A stretch of 64,000 nt of DNA from Euglena gracilis (GCA_039621445.1 CP154956.1:51149204-51213203); one strand, 5' to 3'; positions 11,784 to 24,711 are shown, counted from the first letter of the stretch. Numbers and translations are program-made. Notes: generated by a model from the letters alone, not told the origin.

Positions 11784-12131
11784 CCCCTGGGGGGTGAGGG
11801 GTTCAGGGAGGTGGTTCGAACCCGGCTGCCGGTCTGGACACGGCTGGGACCCGAAAACAGGCAAAAAAGCCCATTTTTGACCCCTCGTTTTCATAAATTT
11901 TTCAAATTTCAAAAAATTTCAAAAATTTCAGCGCTTCGGACTGAAATTTTTTTCCGTCCAGCCCGGCTTCGCCAGGTTGCGAAACTGTATTACCAGTCGA
12001 CCGGGGGGTCCGCAGCCCGGCTGGGAGCTGCTTGCCTTGAAAAAGGTGCTGGCTGGCTGGACCCCCCCCCCCGGGCAGGGTGGGGTCTTAAGAAATGCAC
12101 TGTACCCACCGCCTATGAAAACCCGGTGGGG

Positions 12132-12240
12132 GGGCAGACATTCATTTAGTGTGGTTCACAAAAGACGTGTGAACCACAAATTTCTTTTTGGTGTCCACAG
12201 GTGAACCACAAAAAATTTTTGGTGTCCACAAAATATGTTG
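12132..12240. repeat. Third arm of the 'GTGGACACC' repeat
   Basis: Starts GACATTCATTTAGTGTGG exactly as the segment near 9,791 does, then repeats GGTGTCCACA and GAACCACAAA. It is a dispersed copy of the right arm of the 9.5-9.95 kb inverted repeat. Confidence 0.7.
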
Positions 12241-12459
12241 ATTGATCTGTAGACACCTCAGCCACATTGTGGACCTTGGCCCCGGCTCAATCCGCAAAGC
12301 GTGGTAGGGAGCCACACCCACCGCTGTGGTTGGAGGAGGGTCGCCACTTCCTCGTACCGCACATGCAGAGCCCCATTACATGTGCGGCACCCATGCCCGG
12401 GTCAATCGAGAGGGTGCGGGTTAGAAATATCCACCACTACTATATCGAGAACTGTGTCC

Positions 12460-12553
12460 CAGACGCCCGTTCGGGCGTGAAGCTGGTGCCTGGGACACGG
12501 TTTTTGAAACCGTTTCTATGCGCCTCCGGCTTCACGCCCGAACTGGCGTCTGA
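12460..12553. repeat. Long imperfect hairpin
   Basis: AGACGCCCGTTCGGGCGTGA near 12,461 pairs with TCACGCCCGAACTGGCGTCT near 12,530, with one mismatch over about 23 bp. The left arm is itself a small palindrome (CGCCCGTTCGGGCG). Confidence 0.75.
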
Positions 12554-12835
12554 GGAATCACGGCCAATTTCACCCCAAATTCACATGTTTGGGACACATT
12601 TGGGTGACTCTGGTCCGAATTGGTCGCGATCAAAATTGGTAGTCTTCACACTTCTGACGCCATGTTGCCCATTAATCGAAAGCTCTTCTCAAGGGCTATT
12701 GACAGATGTCCACAGCATTCAGGCATAATGCACATAGCTCTTATTTTCAATGCACATAGCTCTTATTATTGTGTATCCCAAAATTTGACATATTTATTCG
12801 GTGTTCCGTGTTCTGGCCCCCAAAAGAAACATTTG

Positions 12836-13080
12836 TAGACACGGTTTTTGGCGCAAAAAAAAACGTGTTCAATTCACATGTACAGTGTCAAAACCTGTGT
12901 TCTGAACACGGTTTTCCTGCCAAAGAACCGTGTTCAGAACATGGGTTGACTGCGAAAAACCGTGTTCGGAACACAGGTTGATGGTCCAGAAACCGTGTCA
13001 GTCCACGTTTTCCGACGCTGTACACGTGAACAGAACACGGTTTTCCACGGCGTTGTACTTCGCGGACTGAACAAGGTTTC
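12836..13080. repeat. Array of 'CCGTGTTC.GAACACGG' short palindromes
   Basis: At least eight occurrences of ACGGTTTT, CGTGTTC or GAACACGG in alternating orientation within 245 bp. The array is non-coding. Confidence 0.65.
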
Positions 13081-14285
13081 AATTTGTCAAATCCCACAGC
13101 TCAGGAACCACACAACAATCAATCAATCGAATTAACACCCCCCAAATCTCGGGCCGACAACCCAGAATTTGACTTGAAAATTTGGGTAAAAACGACAAAT
13201 TACGAAAAAAAACGATTTATCTGGATCATCTGGCCTCCAAAAATGCTAAATTGCATGAGAAAAGACAAAAATGACCCCAAAGGGGGTTTTTGGGTGCTAT
13301 TTTGGGTCCTACGGGACTTCGAAAAATTTCGAAAATTTTGGGGTGCTATTACCCCCCCCAAATAATACCCCCCCCCTCGGGCCGGGACTTCAGGCGAAAA
13401 AAAATAATACCCGGGGGGTTATTATTTGGGAGGGTTTACCCTCGGAATCAGCCACAGTGCACAGTGGCCTCCTCAATCAAACGCCGAACTCCTTAAGGAA
13501 TCGCCATTCGTACTATGTCATCCACGGTGATGAATGGAAACGTTTCCCAACTGTCAAATATGTTGACTTTTCTATGAATCTTTTAGAAAAGATTCATAGC
13601 GCCACAACATCGGATTCAGACTTTCACTCAGTGCGCCGCGGCAAACTTCGCCACAGTGCAAATTTTTTTCCACGGTGCATGTGGCACATAATCGAATTTT
13701 TGCCGCGGCACACATATGAACCACAATTTTTTTTTGGTACAAAGATTCAGAATTTATTGGTTTGGTTTTCAAAAACAATAAAAAAATTGTCAAAGAAGTT
13801 GAAAATCAAAAAAATGTCCAAAAAATCACTCGATTGAATTCAGAACCCCAACAGGAAATAATCTCCAGGAGGAAAAAGCACAACAAGTTTAACAAAATTT
13901 GAAAAAAGCAAAAAATGGCAAACAATGTCTGGAGGAAAGGCATCGCTCAATAAACCCCTCTTGAAAAGGTGTCTAACTCAGGCTGGAGAATTATTCCAAC
14001 TGATTGAGGGAAAAAATGCTGCTGGTTTACCCCTCTCCCACCCACATGGGCTCAGCTCAAACTGGGCCCAAGCTGAGGTCAAACCAGGTACCAAAAAAAT
14101 GGAAACCAAACCCCATCCCACCCCCAAAAACAGCAGATCATTAAAAAAAAAACCTTAAAAAAAACTCGAACATTGATCAAAGAATTTAGCTGGCAGTCCA
14201 CCATTTATCACCAATCCATCAAAATGTGGGATGTTGGTTGAAAACGCCACAAGAAGAACCTTGTGATGTTTGATGGGCTTGCAAC
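13080..14285. other. AT-rich spacer without a recognised gene
   Basis: Holds a G/C hairpin with AATAATACCCC and its inverse GGGGTTATTATT (about 13,360-13,430). Lysine-rich short frames here show no family resemblance. Nothing else is supported. Confidence 0.5.
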
Positions 14286-14289
14286 CAAG

Positions 14290-14465
14290 CACCTATAGTC
14301 AAGCCCAAATATTTCCCCATTTTAGGCCATTTTAGGCCATTTAAGGCCATTTTAGGCCATTTTAAGGTATAGGTGGTGGTTCTGAAAATCATAATTTTGC
14401 GTCATCTTTGTCCTGAAAACTGCATAACGTGTTCGAACCTTCTCTTATTCAGTAACGAGAAAATG
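14290..14465. repeat. 'TTTTAGGCCA' repeat block, copy of the 34.7-34.9 kb block
   Basis: Five tandem CCATTTTAGG-type units precede GGTATAGGTGGTGGTTCTG and a CATAACGTGTTCG...CTCTTATTCAGTAA stretch. The same order appears inverted at 34,730-34,920. Confidence 0.8.
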
Positions 14466-15229
14466 TACATCCAAAAAAGCATGCAAGATTCATGAACACT
14501 GGATCAAAACATGGGAAGCTCAACAAATCTTAATTCATGCCCATAAAGGAATTCTGAACAGTAAGAATTTTTTTAAGAACAGTAAAAGTTTTTATTTGTG
14601 CGACCAAAAAAAAAGTTTTTTGTATTTTGTGAAATCTATACCATTTTGTGGGATTTCGCAAAAAGAAGTTTCTGACTTTTCTGGGGGAATAATTCATCTT
14701 CATTGTCTGCACGTGGCTTATATTTTTCCCATCTGGTCCAAAATCTATGTTTCCCAAAGTTTTAGGTTGTGTCTTGTGTGTGGAGCAATTTTGAGGGGTT
14801 TAACTCGAAAAGGTGGGGGAATTGAGGGTAATGAGTGGATACTTTTTTGTCGGGTATTTCACAGGCCACTATGACGTGATGATGGGAGAGCAAGTTTGTA
14901 CAAGTGTCAAACTTTCAGCAGGCTTTGCACAAAAAAAACAGCCAAAATTTTTGAAAAAAACTTTTTTGGGGCCAAGATAGACAAATTAAGGAACCAAGTT
15001 TGTATGGAAGGAGGAGGGAAGCCAACTTTTGGGGGGGGGAAGCTGAAAACAATTCCTCTTCTCCGTGTTTGGTTTCCCCCTTGGAGAAACTTAACACTAA
15101 AAAGAAAACCCTCTGAACACGTTCATAAATAAGAGAGAATCTCATTCATAATTGTTTGTAGTTGTTTAGTCATTTGATCATTCTGCGTGATTATTTGTGG
15201 TTTTGGAAAATCCCCAAATTTGTGCTGGT

Positions 15230-15735
15230 TCGTGATTTGAAGGAATCCCCGGGACCTAACGATTAAACATACACCTCTTTCAATTGTCAACATCTTTCAA
15301 TTTTTTCCTGTCTTTTTCCCCATGCCTCATTCCAAAATTGCATTGTTTCATTATTTGTGAAGCAGACATCGTTGCACACCAAAAAAGGATGGGAGTAAGA
15401 AAAATACAGCTGTCCAAACCTTCAAAATTCAGCTACCAAAAGAAGGTTGGGGACCGTTGATTTGGGGACTGATACTATTATTAGTTGGGAGAAAAAAAAT
15501 GCGCCTTGGGGCTGTGCTCCTCCACCAAATTCACTGTTCGCCGTCCACATTGACAAAAGACACCAAAAGTCATAACCTGAATGACTACAGTTGTTCACAA
15601 AAAATTGTTGTGCAACAAAATTTTTCCCATTTTAGGCCATTTTAGGCCATTTTAGGGACCCCCACCTACAGGGGGTCAAAAAGTCATTTTAGGCCATTAG
15701 AGGCCATTTTCGGCCATTTTAGCTGTAGGTGCTTG
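15230..15735 (+). repeat. Dispersed element, inverted partner of 33,955-34,440
   Basis: About 470 bp are clearly similar (my estimate 80-85%) to the reverse complement of 33,955-34,440, ending in TTTTAGGCCA tandem units. In both copies one frame encodes LHQIHCSPSTLTK, so part of the element may once have been coding. Family not recognised. Confidence 0.75.
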
Positions 15736-16085
15736 CTTGCAACCTGAATTATCGAAAAATAGTGGTGGCAGATTTTTGTAATTGAAACAATTCTCTCATA
15801 AAGCCACTTTCAAATGACCTCAACGTTCACACACCACTGGTTCTTCTGTGCTTTGTTCCACCGCACCTGAAAATGAAGATGGACCATAAAACAATCTGAA
15901 ATTTTCGAATCTGCAATACGCAAAAAACCTGAGTCCGTTCTCCCAAAAGTGAAAAATGTGTTTATAAACACGCTTTCCAAATACAAAAACTGTGTTTACA
16001 AGCACTTGACGATGACATAACATGCTTTTGGCACACATCACTTATTTTTTTCAAGAAATATGATATATGCATATACATACTTACA

Positions 16086-16138
16086 ATACATACATACATA
16101 CATACATACATACATACATACATACATACATACATACA

Positions 16139-16168
<30 letters not shown>
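16086..16168. repeat. (CATA)n microsatellite
   Basis: About twenty uninterrupted CATA tetranucleotides. The repetitive Tyr/Met/Cys/Val frames it opens on both strands are artefacts. Confidence 0.98.
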
Positions 16169-16173
<5 letters not shown>

Positions 16174-16269
16174 CCATATGAACGGCTTCCTGGGATATAA
16201 TAAGCATGAACTTCGGGGGGGGGGAAGAAAAAATGCAAACAAATGCAAATAAACGCAAAAAAAACTCAT

Positions 16270-19200
16270 AAAAACCCTTCAGGTGCTCCCCTGGGGTGAA
16301 CTTTCTGAAAGACGGTTCAGAACCCTAAACACCCCAAGATAAACACCGAAATTGAGACTTTTCCCTGAGTATCTCCATCGGCAATGACGTATTAAAATAT
16401 AAAAATCCAATTACAAAATCAGTGGAGCAATATCCAAGAACCATGGTTGTAAAACACTCTTCTCCTTTTCTTCTGAATTCCCCTCCTTTTCAAGTTGCAA
16501 ACAAACAGTTTCTGGGGACCCCGGGCAAAAGCTGGGTACCCCGGGCGCAACCCCCCCCCCCCAGGCGCTTGAAGGTAAAGCCAGGGGGCCAACCTTAGAG
16601 GGGCCAAGTTTGTACGTTAAGAATTTTGGTGGCTGAAACCAACCAAAAAAAAAAACTCGAAAAAAACTCGCTATTTCTTCCTTTGTTCCCAGCATCCTTT
16701 ACAAAAGTGTCCTGACACTGTTCCATTCCCGTCCCCCCCTATGGGAACATCGGAGGACAATAAGGCATGGTGTACAGAATGGCATTGGTTAAAAATCAAA
16801 AATTAGAATTAGAATTGGAATTATAATGGTGGGAGAGGGCAGCTGGATTTGGTGTTGGGGGTGCAGGGGGTACCCCCCCCCCGCCAGGAGGCTTCATTGG
16901 GCGCTCACCCGCGGCCTTCCTTGCCTTGCACACACGATGGCATTTTGTCATTGGTCACAAAACTCAACTGAAATAACCATTTTTCGTTTTTTTTTCTCAA
17001 TATGGGAGGACATGTGTGTTTCCATTGTGTTTCCATGCAGTTTGGTGCGCACCCCCAAAGGAAAAGTCACATCTCAGGTCGGAAAGCACACACAATTCTC
17101 AGAACTGTCCTCCTCAGACCAAATACTTCTATCGTCCAAGCCCAAATTTGACACATAATCACTTGACTCATTGCTTGACATCACGACAAGGGGAAAAAAA
17201 ATGGAAAAGAGTGGAGGAAAATCAAGAATTTTTGGCTTTGCCCTAATAAGTGCGCAGTGCCCTAAACGTGCGCACCCCTTGGGGTCCGAAACCACGTCCT
17301 TAAAATGTGCACACCCGTGCACTTATTAGGGGGGGGGGTTAGGCCGTGCCGGGCCGGGCCAGGCCGAGGCCAGGTTGCCTTCTTCCATCATGCTGGTTAA
17401 GAGCTCAGCACTGCACAAAACCTGGTCGCCGAGCAATCCCTTTGGCATAAGAGCAAAATTCACCACCAAGGAAAAGGGGGGGTCGAACCCCCTAGCCCCC
17501 CTGGGTCGGTAAATTATCACCATGACCCCAAGACCGGTTCCCGCAAAGCCAACCCCCCCAGTTTCGACTCCGCCATTTCGCTGGCATTCCCAGGGCGCTC
17601 CTTAAAAAAATAAAAAAAATTCCGCTGTCCCAGCACACTCAATGAAAAAATACAGGAAAATGGACAAAGAAATTTGGCATTTTTCGGCGACAACAGGTCG
17701 ACATTAGGAGAAAAAACTGATTCTTGGCATCCTTGGACTTTCGCCCATCCACCCAAATCATCAAAAAAAAAATGTGTTTTTGGACTTTTTAATTGTGGAC
17801 CCCTTTCAAATCCCAGTCTGGCCCTTGGTCGGCCCTTTGGCCGAAAGGGGGGGTGGTCCTTAAGAAAATAAAAAAAAAACTTTCCTGTCCCTCAAGGACC
17901 GCCCTGGGCATTCCAGGGGTTTTGTTTTCCGGGTGCCAGATGTTTCCTTTGATTTTGCTTCATTTCCGAGACATTTTGGAAACAAAGATTTTGACCCCAA
18001 AACAACTGATTCTTTTCGCACTTCACACCATATATTTTTGCACTTCCGGTCAATTTTTTTTGCACTTCATCTTAAAATAATTTGCACATGCCATCAAATT
18101 GTTTGCACTTTATCTCAAAAATGCTGGCACCTTATCCCAAAAATATTTGCCTCCATTCCGCAAATTTTTGCACTTCAATCGGGTGTTTTGCACAATTGCC
18201 CATTGAAACTCCAACCGGAATAGATCCTTTTCTGGTGCAGTGCGAGGCTTTTTTGTCCAGCCAACCAGCCAGCACCTTTTTCCAGCCAGCACCTCCCAGC
18301 AGCCCCGCCCCCCCCCCAACCCAGGAGGTGGGGGGTGGTCGACCCCCCCACCCACCACCCTGGCTGTTTGGCTGATTCCGTTCTGCCCTGGGTCTGGCGG
18401 ATGCCACCCAAAACAAAAAAAACAAAGCTCAATTTTGCCGGTTTGGAATTCTTTGGAGGTGAAAAACCAAAAGCCACCCCCCCCCCCAAATGCCATTTTC
18501 GGCCATTTGTGATTTTCTTGAAAATTTTTGCGGTCCAGCCTGCTCAGGCCCTAACTTCAAATCAGAAGTTCAGAAGCCTTGAGGGGGAGGTCGGACCCCC
18601 TACCTCCCGACACGGAGGGGGGGTCAGACCCCCCCCTAGCTCGAAACTGAAGGGGACCGGGAAAGTTTTCGGTTTTGTGGACAGGCAAAAAGCCAGATAC
18701 CAGGTCCATATTGTTCAAAAAATAAATCCGAAAATGCTCATTTTGTTGAAATTTGTTGAACACTATCTATGTGAAAACACAAAAAACATGTGCTCAAAAG
18801 ATATGCTCAAAAGTGAGAGTAAAGGACGTTTTCCCCTCATTTTCCGGCACACAGCGCCAAAACGGCCAATTTGAGCCGTTTATTTTGGTCAAAGAATCGA
18901 TTTTTCCAATCTGCTTGACAACGAAGCAAAATCAAAGAAATGCCTGGAAACCAAAAATGAAGCCCTTGGAATGCCCCAGAATGTCCCATCCGACCAAGCT
19001 TTACTTTTTCCCCAACCCTTCGAGTTTACAGCCTTTTTTCGGCCAGTTTTGGCCCATTTCTTGGGCCATTTTGGGCCGTTTCGGGCAGGGGTTTTCTTAA
19101 GGACCCGGGGGGGGGTCCCGTGCAGGAGGTTTTTTTAAAGACCAGTTCCCGCCACCCACCCACCCCCTGGGGGCCCCCCGGGGGGGTCCCGGGGGACCAA

Positions 19201-19900
19201 CCAACTTTTCCCCCAAAATGGCTAAAAATAGCACCTTTTCTCAAAAAATTTCAAATTCAAAAGTATATCCCACCCCCCTGGCCCTTGGGGGGCCCCCCTC
19301 CGGGGGGGGGGGGGGGGGGGGCTTGGCCAGACCCACCCACCCCGCCCCGCCCTCCCCCCGGAAGACAAAAAAAACCCCTGGTCCCGTGGGAAAAAGATGC
19401 TGGCTGGACCCATCCCCCCTGGGGTGGAGCTGAACCCGGCGAGTACCCCCAAAAAAATGCCCCCAAAAAGCCCAAATCCAGCTGGGTTTTCAAGCCACCA
19501 CCCCAAAATGCCATTTTTTGGCCATTTTTTGACCCCATTTTCAAAAATTTTTCGGTGTTCTCGAAAAAATTTTGGTCCAGTCCGGCTTTGCCGGCTGGCC
19601 CAAACCTTATTTCAGCAGACCCGGCGACCCACCCACCAGGCCTTCCCGTTCTGTGCCAGACCCCCCACCGGGCCCTCCCCCTCCAAGGAGCCTGCAAGAT
19701 CTTGAAGAAAACCTCTGTATCACCCCAAAAACTAAAAAAAATGGCCAGCCCCCTGAAGCTCACCCCCGCCCGCCGCCCGAACCAGCAGCCGGCCCGCCCC
19801 CCTCCTCCTTACATGCAAGGTGGCCTTTGGCTTTTGCACATGGCCCGTGATCTCATTCCCGTCAAAATCCAAAACAGCACCAAAATGGGTGTTGGGGAGG
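16270..19900. other. Spacer dominated by repeats, no gene recognised
   Basis: Contains a GAGCTCAGCACTGCAC unit near 17,400, a run of TTTGCAC units near 18,010-18,190, and G/C tract hairpins near 18,300-18,360, 18,580-18,650 and 19,100-19,440. Copies of the TTACGGCC-type repeat lie near 18,900-19,090. Pro/Gly-rich frames here have no conserved motif. Confidence 0.5.
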
Positions 19901-20559
19901 TGAAGTTTTTCAATCATGTGGCGTTGGCATTTTAGGTGGCCTTTTGGGTTCAACTTGGTTGGTTAGTTCATAGCCCATGGGAACAGTAGGGGGGGGGGGG
20001 TGCTCGCCCTCCCCCCTTCACTGTTCCCATCCATCTCACTGTTCCTATGGACCCAAAAGAGGATGGGGGGGTCGCTGAGCTCCAAACTGGGTGGGATTGG
20101 CTCGCCCCCCCCCCTCTTCCGACTCTGCCATTTCGCCGGGGTCCAAAAATCGGTCAAAAAATCGATTTTTCGAACATATCTCGAGAAAACGTACATTACC
20201 CTCAAAGTGGCCACCCTCTGGGTTTTGTGGGACCCCAAAATAGCCACTCTGGGAGGGGGGACACTTTGGGGGGGGGGTCAAATTTTGGCCTTCAGCGCCT
20301 TTGGCGCCGAAGCAAAATGGTCACTTTGAGGGGGGGGTAAACCAAAAATTTCCAAAACTTTTTGGCCACTTTGACCGGGGGGACACTTTGAGGGGGGGGG
20401 GTGAGGGTATTTCCGGAAGCGTCGGTCTGACGAAATGTACCCCCGGAGGCCCTCTGTCGCCCCCCGTTCGCCGTTTTGGCCGCCGACACGCCTGGACCGT
20501 GTTCTGGTGCGCTTTTGCGGCCAGAACAGCCTTTTGGGGTGTTTTTTGGGGCCGTTTTT

Positions 20560-21110
20560 GGGTCAAAAATCAATTTTTCCAAAATATCTCGACAGTGAAG
20601 CAAAATCAAAGAAAATGTCCGGAGAGCAAAAATGAAGCCCTTGGGATGCCCTATCCAACCATGGTTTACTTTTCCCCAAACTCTTCGTGTAGCCCAAGTT
20701 ACGGCCATTTTTCGGCCGATTGTGGCCCATTTCTGGGGCCATTTTGGGCTGTTTTCGGGGTCAAAAAATCGATATTTTCAAAGTATCTCGAAAATGAAGC
20801 AAAATCAAAGGAAAAGTCCAGAGACCTAATTTGAAGCCCTTAAAATGCCTGGCTCCGTGCGGATGATTGGCTATGACGATCCCGGAGGTCGTGCCGACCT
20901 AGGTCGGGCCGACCATTGGCTATGGCTTATCGACCATCGGAGGTCGGGCCGACCAGGTCGGCCCAACCTCCAATCAACCGCATTACCCCCCCCATTTTTG
21001 AAAATTTGTCAGCAAATTTGACTCAAAATGCACGGAAACACATTGAAATGACCTTGAAACTGTCAAAAAACGTCCCACATTCAAAAAAGATTACCGAACC
21101 GCGAACTTAG
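20560..21110 (+). repeat. Composite repeat with palindromic GGTCGGGCCGACC cluster (forward copy)
   Basis: TTACGGCC-type repeat units lead into a cluster of GGTCGGGCCGACC palindromes (20,880-20,970). CCTCCAATCAACCGCATTAC and a T-rich tail follow. The same order occurs inverted at 23,040-23,600, so the telomere-like tract between them sits inside a large inverted arrangement. Confidence 0.8.
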
Positions 21111-21181
21111 TCGGCCTAAGGCCTCCTTCAGGGGGGGCTGCCGCACCCCCCACCCCCCCCCGCCCACACACCAAAATAACA

Positions 21182-21490
21182 AAATCCCCTTGTGTGTGCA
21201 AGGCACGTCTCAGATTCAAAAAAAGGAAAAAGGATTACCGAAACGGCCCACGGCCTGTGCAAGGCAACGATGGCCAAAACGCGCACAGTGCCAAAATCCC
21301 CTTGTGTGTGCAAGGCACATCTCATATTCAAAAAAAGGAAAAAATATTACCGAAACGCGAACTTAGTCGCCCTAGGGCCTCCTCGGGGGGGGGGGGGGCT
21401 ACCGCCCCCCAGACTCCTCCCGCCCAAAATAAAAAAATCCCCTTGTGTGCAAGGCACGTCTCAGATTCAAAAAAAGATTACCGAAACGGC
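21182..21490. repeat. Three tandem 'AAGGCACGTCTCAGATTCA' units
   Basis: Units near 21,185, 21,297 and 21,437 share ATCCCCTTGTGTG, GCAAGGCACRTCTCA, ATTCAAAAAAA and TTACCGAAACG. A further fragment is at 22,360-22,385. Non-coding. Confidence 0.8.
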
Positions 21491-21564
21491 CTACGGCCTC
21501 CTCCGGGGGGGGGGGGGGGCGACAGCCCCCCCCCCCCTCGGACCCCACCCACCCAAAATAACAG

Positions 21565-21612
21565 GGGGAGCACGCCGTCGGCCAGCCGTCGGCCAGCCGT
21601 CGGCCAGCCGTG
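21565..21612. repeat. Short tandem CGTCGGCCAGC array, repeated at 22,317-22,347
   Basis: Three to four copies of the 11-mer CGTCGGCCAGC preceded by CACGC. A two-copy version with the same flanks lies 0.75 kb downstream. Confidence 0.85.
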
Positions 21613-22402
21613 TGACTCACAAGAAAATGACCCGAGCCACAGCCTTGCAATGCAGAAGCAATTTCGCCGTCAATCTCCCTTCAAGGTCATGTTCATCGTT
21701 GGCGGAGGCTGCATTTTTGCCCATTTGAAGTCATTTTTTGCCAATTTTTGTCAATTTTGCCGATTTTGGACTTTTTGACCAATTTTGACCATTTTAGTCT
21801 TTTTTGGGGTCATTCTATAGTCATTGTGAAGGGTTATTTGCCTACATATTATTCGAATGACTAAAAAATGCTCAGCTGGTGTCCCACTGGCAAAATTTAC
21901 CTAATAATGGACGAAAAAAGGCTCAAATATTGTGTGAAATGGTTTCGAGTGCTCAAAATTGTAGCCCCTCTTGTAGAATTCGAAAGATAATTCAAAACGA
22001 ACATCCGAAATTAAGATTTGGCACCCAACATGAAGCATTTGCACACCAAATTTAGGCATTAGGTGCTGAAATTAAGCAATTTTCACCCCGAAATATACAT
22101 TTGCCATTCATGCCAGCCAAAATTGCGCATTTTCCACATGAAAATGGGATTTTGCACCCAAAATTAGGCATTTGCCACTGAAAATTAAGAATTTACACAT
22201 GAAATTAGGAATTTCCTCCTCAAAATTAGGAATTTGCCTCTCAAAATACGGAACTGGCACGCCAAATTAGGCATTTGCTGCCCATATGAGATAGGCAACC
22301 TGACCCGGCTTCCGTCACGCCGTCGGCCAGCCGTCGGCCAGCCGTGTGCTCCCCCACAAAATCCCCTTGTGTGTGCAAGGCAAGGTGGCCAAAACGTGCA
22401 TT

Positions 22403-22940
22403 ATCCCTAACCCTAACGGATCCCAAACATTATCCCTAATGGGGTTAGGGATACGGTTATGTTTTGGGTTAGGGTTAGGGATACGGTTAGGGTCAGGGTT
22501 AGGGTGAGGTTTGGGATTAGGGTTAGGGTTAGGGATACGGTTTGGGTTAGGGTCAGGGTTAGGGATACGGTTAGGGTTTGGGTTAGGGTTAGGGTTAGGG
22601 ATACGGCTAACCGTAGCCCTAACCCCAACCGTATCCCTAACCCTAACCCAAACCCTAACCGTAGCCCTAGCCCCAACCGTATCCCTAACCCTAACCCTGA
22701 CCCAAACTCTATCCCTAACCCTCCCTGAACCTGACCCTAACCAAAATCGTATCCCTAACCCTAACCCCAACCCTAACCCTAACCGCATCCCTAACCCTAA
22801 CCCTAACCCTATCCCCAACTCTGACCATAACCGTATCCCTAACCCTATGTTTATCCCTAACCCTGACCCTAACCATATCCCCTTCCCAGACCATTTCCTT
22901 ATACCTAAACCCCGAAGCTTTAACCTATCAATCACCATAT
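22403..22940. repeat. Head-to-head interstitial telomere-like repeat
   Basis: From 22,440 to about 22,605 the plus strand reads degenerate TTAGGG repeats interspersed with GGGATACGG. From about 22,607 to 22,935 it reads CCCTAA repeats interspersed with CCGTATCC. The switch is abrupt at TACGGCTAACCGTA. TTAGGG is the telomere unit in many eukaryotes, including Euglenozoa. The orientation G-strand then C-strand is what an end-to-end fusion of two telomeres would leave, although duplication and inversion of an interstitial tract would look the same. Confidence 0.9.
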
Positions 22941-23039
22941 CCCTGAACACTGATTGACCCTGGGACTAACCCAGGCCTGATGAAAATCCTTTGCTCATCC
23001 GAATGATTTGCATACAGTTGTGGCCTCGGCCTCCACACA

Positions 23040-23600
23040 GCACGGTTTTCGAATTTTTTCAAAATTGGAAGTTTTTTTGACAGTTTTGAGGTCATTCCAA
23101 TGTGTTTGCATGCATTTTCAGCCAAATTAAGACAGTCGAATTTTGAGGGGGGGGGGGCTAAAATTTCAAAAAAGGGGGTAATGCGGTTGATTGGAGGTCG
23201 GGCAGACCAGGTCGGCCCGACCTCCAGTGGTCGATAACGGCCAGGTCGGGCCGACCATCGTCGGCCCGACCTCCGATGGTCGGCCCGACCTCCGGGATCG
23301 ATTCTGATTTCCCCGCAACTCCCCGCCAAGCCCGAAATATGGCCGATTTACGGCCCAAAACAGCGCAGCAGGCTCGCGACTTGGCCGTTTTCGGCCCATT
23401 TTTGGGGGTCAAAAAAACATTTTTTTAAAAAAATTGCTCAAAAATGGTGGGGAATCAAAAGAAATGTCCGGAGACCTGAATTGAAGCCCTTAAAATCCTC
23501 CATCTGACGGTACTTTGATTTCCCCGAAACTCCCCGCCTAGCCCGAGTTACGGCCATTTTTCCGGCCAATTTTGGCCATTTTGTACAGTTTTGGCCTGTT
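23040..23600 (-). repeat. Composite repeat with GGTCGGGCCGACC cluster (inverted copy)
   Basis: Reverse-complement order of the repeat at 20,560-21,110: T-rich tail, GTAATGCGGTTGATTGGAGG, palindromic GGTCGGGCCGACC cluster (23,190-23,295), then TTACGGCC-type units. Confidence 0.8.
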
Positions 23601-24029
23601 TTGACTTGGCCGTTTTGGCATATTGGGTCAAAAAGGTTCAAAAAAATCTAAAAAAAATCGGAAAAAAAATTGCCCGAAACGATGGTTTTTGGCCTCCCGG
23701 ACCCGGAAAAACTGTTATTTTTTTTGAGCCGAAAAATGAGCGTTTTTCGACCCTCCCTCCGTTTTTGGCCCGAAACCCATGGTCAAAAACGGGTTGAAAA
23801 AGTCGAAAAAATCGAAAAAAAATTTTGGCCCGAAACGATGTTTTTTTGGCCTCCCGGACCCGGAAAAGCTGTCTTTGAGCCGAAAATGAGCGTTTTCGAC
23901 CCGCCAGCGCCCCATTTCTGGCCCGAAACCCATGCACTTTGGGTCAAAAAGGGTCAAAAACTTCGAAGAAATCCAACGAAACGAGTATGGGGTGCATGGG
24001 GGGGGGTTAAATTACTGTAAAATCACTGA

Positions 24030-24315
24030 AAGTTGACGTTAATTGCAAGCGTGTAATTTGTAAATTTCAAATTACACAATATTTGCAATGCCAGTCTTTT
24101 CGGCCTTCCGAGTTACGAGCAAGTCCCATTAAGAGCTCAGCACTATTCAAAGCCTGGTCAATGCTCATAACCTTTCAAAAAAACCTGTTAATTACCGAAC
24201 ATTGCAGGTGTGTAACTTGTAAATTATGCATAATCCGAATTTTGCAATGCCAGTCATTTCCCCGTCCATTACGTGCAAGTCCCATTAAGAGCTCAGCACT
24301 ATTCAAAACCTGGTG
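24030..24315. repeat. Tandem duplication of about 157 bp
   Basis: Two consecutive copies share GTGTAA.TTGTAAATT, TTTGCAATGCCAGTC, GCAAGTCCCATTAAGAGC and TCAGCACTATTCAAA.CCTGG. The GAGCTCAGCACT core also occurs at 17,400, 34,965 and, inverted, near 4,940. Confidence 0.85.
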
Positions 24316-24711
24316 TAAGGTACTTGATTCCATGCGGTTCCACTCTATTCTCATACCTTGTCTACAATTATCATACTGTGTCAAAAATATGTGTCAAAAA
24401 ATACTGTGTCAAAAAAAATATGTCATTCCCAAACTGGAAGGTTGCACATTTGTATTGTATTTGTATTCGCATTTTGAAACAAACTGAAAAGACCAATTGA
24501 TGCTGTTGAATGGAATGGAGAAACAAACACCTGCTTCTGCTGCAATCAACCAGGATTCCCCTTCCTTTCCAGAGGCTTGATTCTGATGAGAAAGTGTGAA
24601 GAGGAAAAGATACTCCAAATGATTTTTGGGGGTCATTGCGGGAAATTGTGATTTGGACAAAAAAAATTTCCCAGGGGGGGGGGCTTGAAAGTCGGCGGTT
24701 TTGACCCGTTA

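Noticed and set aside
11810-11840. TTCGAACCC motif as a tRNA B box
   Set aside because: No stem of the required length around it and no tRNA body.
16038-16269. Tyr/Met/Cys/Val-repeat open frames
   Set aside because: Translation of the CATA microsatellite.
22403-22940. A true chromosome end
   Set aside because: Sequence with ordinary repeats and genes continues on both sides and the repeat units are degenerate.
22413-22957. Open frames of alternating Asn/Pro or Gly/Leu repeats
   Set aside because: Direct translation of the telomere-like hexamers.
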